Positions 19,588 to 22,719 of a stretch of DNA of 22,719 nucleotides are shown here, one piece after another (the stretch's first letter is position 1; every line of letters starts with the position of its first letter). A program made the translations under genes and the position numbers. This DNA comes from Boothiomyces macroporosus. Its lineage: Eukaryota; Chytridiomycota; Chytridiomycetes; Rhizophydiales; Terramycetaceae. Under the pieces are notes generated by a model that saw only the letters and a list, made by a program, of their open reading frames with translations, did no database searches and was not told the origin of the DNA. The stretch covers positions 1 through 22,719 of the forward strand of contig JADGKB010000165.1 in NCBI GenBank assembly GCA_027604185.1, written 5' to 3'.

Positions 19588-19943
19588 GCCTTTAATCTTA
19601 ATAAAATACAAGATGCTGTTACTTGGCTTTTTCTGTTAAATGCTTTTGGTAACTCTTTTTATTGTAATAACTCATAGAGTTGAGTTCACCCATAGTAGAT
19701 TACACTCGCATTTTTTAGTCCCTTCTTTGATAATCAGTTTCATGTTCAACTGATGGGCTATCTCAGGCTCTTCCAAAGAGAGAAACAAACTAAATTAGAA
19801 TATGAAATCAATAATCAGAGCCTGAATAATCAATCAGGTATCATCATGTCCCTGAGCTATCCAATCGAGAAAAACTCTAGTTCCCTGAGCAAACATAACA
19901 AGCTCTTTAAAATGGAATCCCAATTTGGTATCCAAACAGTATA
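19588..19943. other. convergent intergenic region between GlyRS and the CIA30-domain gene
   Basis: The GlyRS polyadenylation signal lies at its left end. A 64-codon plus-strand frame (ATG at 19753) runs into the 3' end of the CIA30 gene and shows no domain. No other feature is seen. Confidence 0.4.
19600..19605 (+). terminator. polyadenylation signal AATAAA of GlyRS
   Basis: AATAAA begins 12 nt after the GlyRS stop codon (19585-19587), implying a short 3' UTR. Confidence 0.55.
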
Positions 19944-20638
19944 TTAAAAAAATGAAATTGATTCAAGTTCAAGTTCAAAGTCTCCATCTTGCTGGTCAAA
20001 GAATGACTGCATCATGATAGACAACCCGTGAATTCTTTTTGGATCTAATCTATCACTAGTCTCTTTCCCACGGTAATTGCCTCTAAACTCGTCCCAATAA
20101 AAATACAAGACGCTTTCAGGGTAGAAGCGCACTTTAAAATTAAGCTGACTGGCTTTTCTGCCATCTCCCCTGTCAATGTATTTTTCAGGGAACAGGTTTA
20201 AAGAGTATTCTTTAGAGTCGCATTTGCCCAAGGAGAGTTTGATTCCTCTGTATTTACTGGCATCAATTGGTTCATCAAACGTGTACCTTTGCGATGCAAA
20301 CCTAGTTGAGTTGAATCTTACCCCGCACCGCCAAGTGTCGTCGTATCTACATTGCCATAAAATAGTACAGTCTTATTTCCTGATAGATGCGAGACTGATT
20401 TGCCTCCTCTTATAGAGTCATCTACTTGTTCCCACTTTTTCACGTTCCATTCAGGGAATAAAACCTTTCCCGTTTGTAAAACATACTGCAGTCCAAATGT
20501 AGCGTGGACTGTCACAAGAACTAAACATAACAGCTGTAACATGAGTGAAACAAAGAGCCAAAAAATGCTGTGCTGTGGCGGAAAAAATTGATTTAAAAGG
20601 ACCGTGAAAGCTTTTACAGGAATGAGTAATATTTCCAT
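19944..20638 (-). CDS. CIA30 (NDUFAF1-like) domain protein with N-terminal hydrophobic segment (two exons)
   Basis: Exons on the minus strand: from 20638 or 20542 to 20322, then 20301-19944. The intron at 20302-20321 is 20 nt; splicing joins LGGAG to FASQRYTFDEP, the conserved core of the domain. CIA30 is a galactose-binding-like jelly roll first known from the complex I assembly factor NDUFAF1. Visible motifs are KWEQVDDSIRGGKSVSHL (W..DD...GG.S), LFYGNVDTTTLGGAGF and the Phe/Tyr-rich C-terminal strands. From the ATG at 20638 the protein has 224 aa; from the ATG at 20542 it has 192 aa and starts MLQLLCLVLVTVHATFGLQ, a good signal peptide or membrane anchor. Hence it may act in the secretory pathway rather than as a mitochondrial assembly factor. 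It is divergent from the sterol glucosyltransferase and convergent with GlyRS. The inner start (20542) is favoured because the outer ATG overlaps the opposite gene's start. Confidence 0.85.
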
Positions 20639-22719
20639 GACGGTTTCTTCTCACAATTCATCAGAGGATTTACCAGAATACCAAGCGGAATTGGAAAAGA
20701 TTGACTTGGACGAGAAATCTGATCTTCCACCACCGCTTCCTCCAAGACGAAAGATGCCTCCGTTCAAGATGTACGTTGGGATAATGCCTATTTACAAGCC
20801 AAGCAAACTTGCGGAATCAATCGGATATTTTGATAAAGACCTCTTTGCAGACAACAGAAATTTCCATTTGTACTGTATCATCGAATGGGAAAACTCGTTT
20901 ACAAAATACGAGGGTAATTTACACTAATATAGTTGATTTGAACGATGATAAACGTGGAAAGAATTCTAAAACGCTAATTTCAACTGTTGGCGGATTCGAA
21001 AACAGCTATCATTTTATGGACGACTATATCCAAAAGAATCCGAGGAACAGACTCATGTTTATTGGAGAGACAATGAAATCTCCAAAAGATGCGAGTGGGT
21101 TTTGCATCAAATGGAGTCAAGATCATTCCAATAACACCCCAATGTGGGAAAACTCTCGCTTGTTTGTTGACGAATTCCTCGAAACTATTGCTGACACTAA
21201 TCCTACTTGGAAGACTAAAGTAAAGCTCACCAGTACCAGTGACTCGGTGATACCTGAAAATTCGTATGGATTCTCTTCAGCGTTAGAGTATATCGACTGG
21301 AAATTCAAAAAAACTCAGTTGCTTTTAGAGAATACAAAAGGGTTCAATGCAAGAGTTGAAAACGATCGTTTGATGGTGGAATTTACCAAAACAACTACAT
21401 TAGAGAGTAGCCGTACTTCTCCAACGAGTAGTTTAAGAGATGAAGAAATTCACTCCCATCCAGCTCCATGTCTTAATATAGTGATCCAGATTGTTGGATC
21501 TAGAGGTGACGTGCAACCATTTGTAGCTCTGGGAATTGAATTGCAGAAATATGGCCACAGAGTGCGGTTAGCTACACACGAAACATTCAGGACTTTTGTT
21601 ACTGAAAACGGGCTAGAGTTTTATCCTTTGTTTGGAGATCCGGCATTACTTATGGCTTATATGGTAAAGAACCCTGGGCTAATACCTGGGCTCGATGCTA
21701 TTAAACAAGGGGAAATACAAAAGAAGCGAGATATGATTGCTGGGATTTTAGAAAGTACTTGGAAGTCTTGCACTGAACCGGACGAAGTAACTGGCTTACC
21801 ATTCGAAGCACAAGCAATTATTGCCAATCCACCATCGTTTGGGCATATTCACTGTGCAGAAAAACTAATGATTCCTGTACTTGTTATTAACCATAGTTGC
21901 ATATTTATTTTACTATGCCATGGTCGCCAACAGTAGAGTTCCCTCATCCTCTAGTTAACGTTGACTATTCTGGTGGACACTCTGGTTCTTACAACAAAAT
22001 GTCGTATGATGTGACAGAAACAATGACTTGGAGTGGATTAGGAGATATTATCAATAATTTCAGAAAGAAAACGCTTGGGCTACATGGAATACCTATTACC
22101 CACGCACCCAGATTGTTACATGAACTAAAAGTGCCGCATACTTACTGCTGGTCGCCAAACTTGATTCCCAAACCGAAAGACTGGGGAAGCCATATCGATG
22201 TCTGTGGATTCTTTTTCCTGGATCTGGCTTCCAATTATACTCCGCCAGACGATCTGGTTCAGTTTCTGAATGCAGGTCCGCCGCCAGTGTATATCGGCTT
22301 TGGATCTATTGTGGTCGACGACCCTGATAAACTGACCAAGCTGATATTCAGCGCTGTAGAAAAGGTGAGGACCAGTTAACATAGGCTGGTGTACGAGCGA
22401 TAGTGTCTAAAGGCTGGGGAGGACTAGGGACAGATAGCGTACCTTCAAACATCTACATGATTGGAAACTGTCCCCACGACTGGCTGTTTACCAAAGTATC
22501 TGCTGTGTGCCATCACGGAGGTGCAGGAACTACAGCTGCCGGGCTTTTGAAAGGCAAGCCAACCATCGTTGTTCCATTCTTTGGCGATCAACCGTTCTGG
22601 GGAGCAATGATTGCCAGAATGAGAGTCGGTCCTGAGCCTATCCATAACAAAAAGCTAACTGCAGACAACCTCGCAGAAGCGCTTAAATTTGCGACAAGTG
22701 AAGAAATTACAAAGAATGC
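20622..22719 (+). CDS. sterol 3-beta-glucosyltransferase (ATG26/UGT80/Ugt52 family), 3' end beyond window
   Basis: Exons: 20622-20913, 20933-21876, 21897-22364 and 22385 to beyond 22719. The introns are 19, 20 and 20 nt. It transfers glucose from UDP-glucose to the 3-hydroxyl of membrane sterols (GT1 family, GT-B fold). The acceptor half begins near residue 277 ([21 protein letters not shown]) and includes [16 protein letters not shown] and, after splicing, [14 protein letters not shown] with PHPL. The donor half has VYIGFGSIV, then after the last intron VSKGWGGLG and the UDP-sugar signature [17 protein letters not shown] with [10 protein letters not shown]. The N-terminal 270 residues contain a Pro-rich PPPLPPRR stretch and an unrecognised folded region, but not the PH/GRAM domains typical of fungal ATG26. 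The start is the ATG at 20622 or 20637; a GTG at 20604 is in frame but not credible in a eukaryote. The reading ends inside a codon at the window edge. Confidence 0.95.

Noticed and set aside
19753..19947. 64-codon plus-strand ORF
   Set aside because: Low-complexity Asn/Ser/Lys content, runs into the CIA30 gene, no recognisable family.
20604..20621. GTG-initiated extension of the sterol glucosyltransferase
   Set aside because: GTG is not a credible start in a eukaryotic nuclear gene when ATGs follow at 20622 and 20637.

Overview
The window is nuclear DNA of a eukaryote, AT-rich and gene-dense, using the standard genetic code. The genes point to an early-diverging, probably zoosporic (chytrid-like) fungus: an SNF1/AMPK beta subunit of fungal type, a sterol-glucosyltransferase of the ATG26 family, a cyclic-nucleotide-binding protein of the kind found in flagellated lineages, and a Cys-rich, probably GPI-anchored surface protein. 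The placement is inference; no rRNA or other marker is present. The most striking property is the introns. Seven genes can be spliced with confidence only by removing 22 introns of 19-23 nt (12 of them exactly 20 nt), with GT-AG ends, a YTRAY-like branch motif a few bases before the AG, and usually an in-frame stop. No normal-sized intron is needed anywhere.

Layout. 1-2850: small orphan ORF, broken MYB/SANT-like ORF, broken DDE-transposase-like remnant, and an orphan 228-codon frame with degraded upstream coding; this looks like old mobile-element territory. 2850-6606 (-): nine-exon, 1195-residue Cys-rich secreted/GPI-type protein. 6607-7527: gene-poor. 7528-7875 (-): fragment resembling the C-terminal part of a glycosyltransferase. 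8203-9057 (-): three-exon 7-TM protein. 9354-9677 (-): 107-residue orphan. 10129-11080 (+): AMPK beta, four exons. 11206/11280-12281 and 12514-13623 (+): tandem paralogues of an unrecognised single-pass membrane protein with internal repeats. 13631-16774 (-): four-exon, Ser-rich, CNB-domain protein. 17373-19587 (+): glycyl-tRNA synthetase with WHEP domain, three exons. 19944-20542/20638 (-): CIA30-domain protein, two exons. 20622-end (+): sterol glucosyltransferase, four exons seen, running off the window.

The genes do not form one pathway. AMPK beta (energy sensing), GlyRS (translation) and sterol glucosyltransferase (membrane lipid) are housekeeping or semi-housekeeping; the membrane and surface proteins between them are lineage-specific. 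Spacing is tight: several polyadenylation signals lie on or next to stop codons, one convergent pair has stop codons 7 nt apart, and one divergent pair has ATGs that can overlap. All splice models come from reading frames and family knowledge; no transcript data were available.
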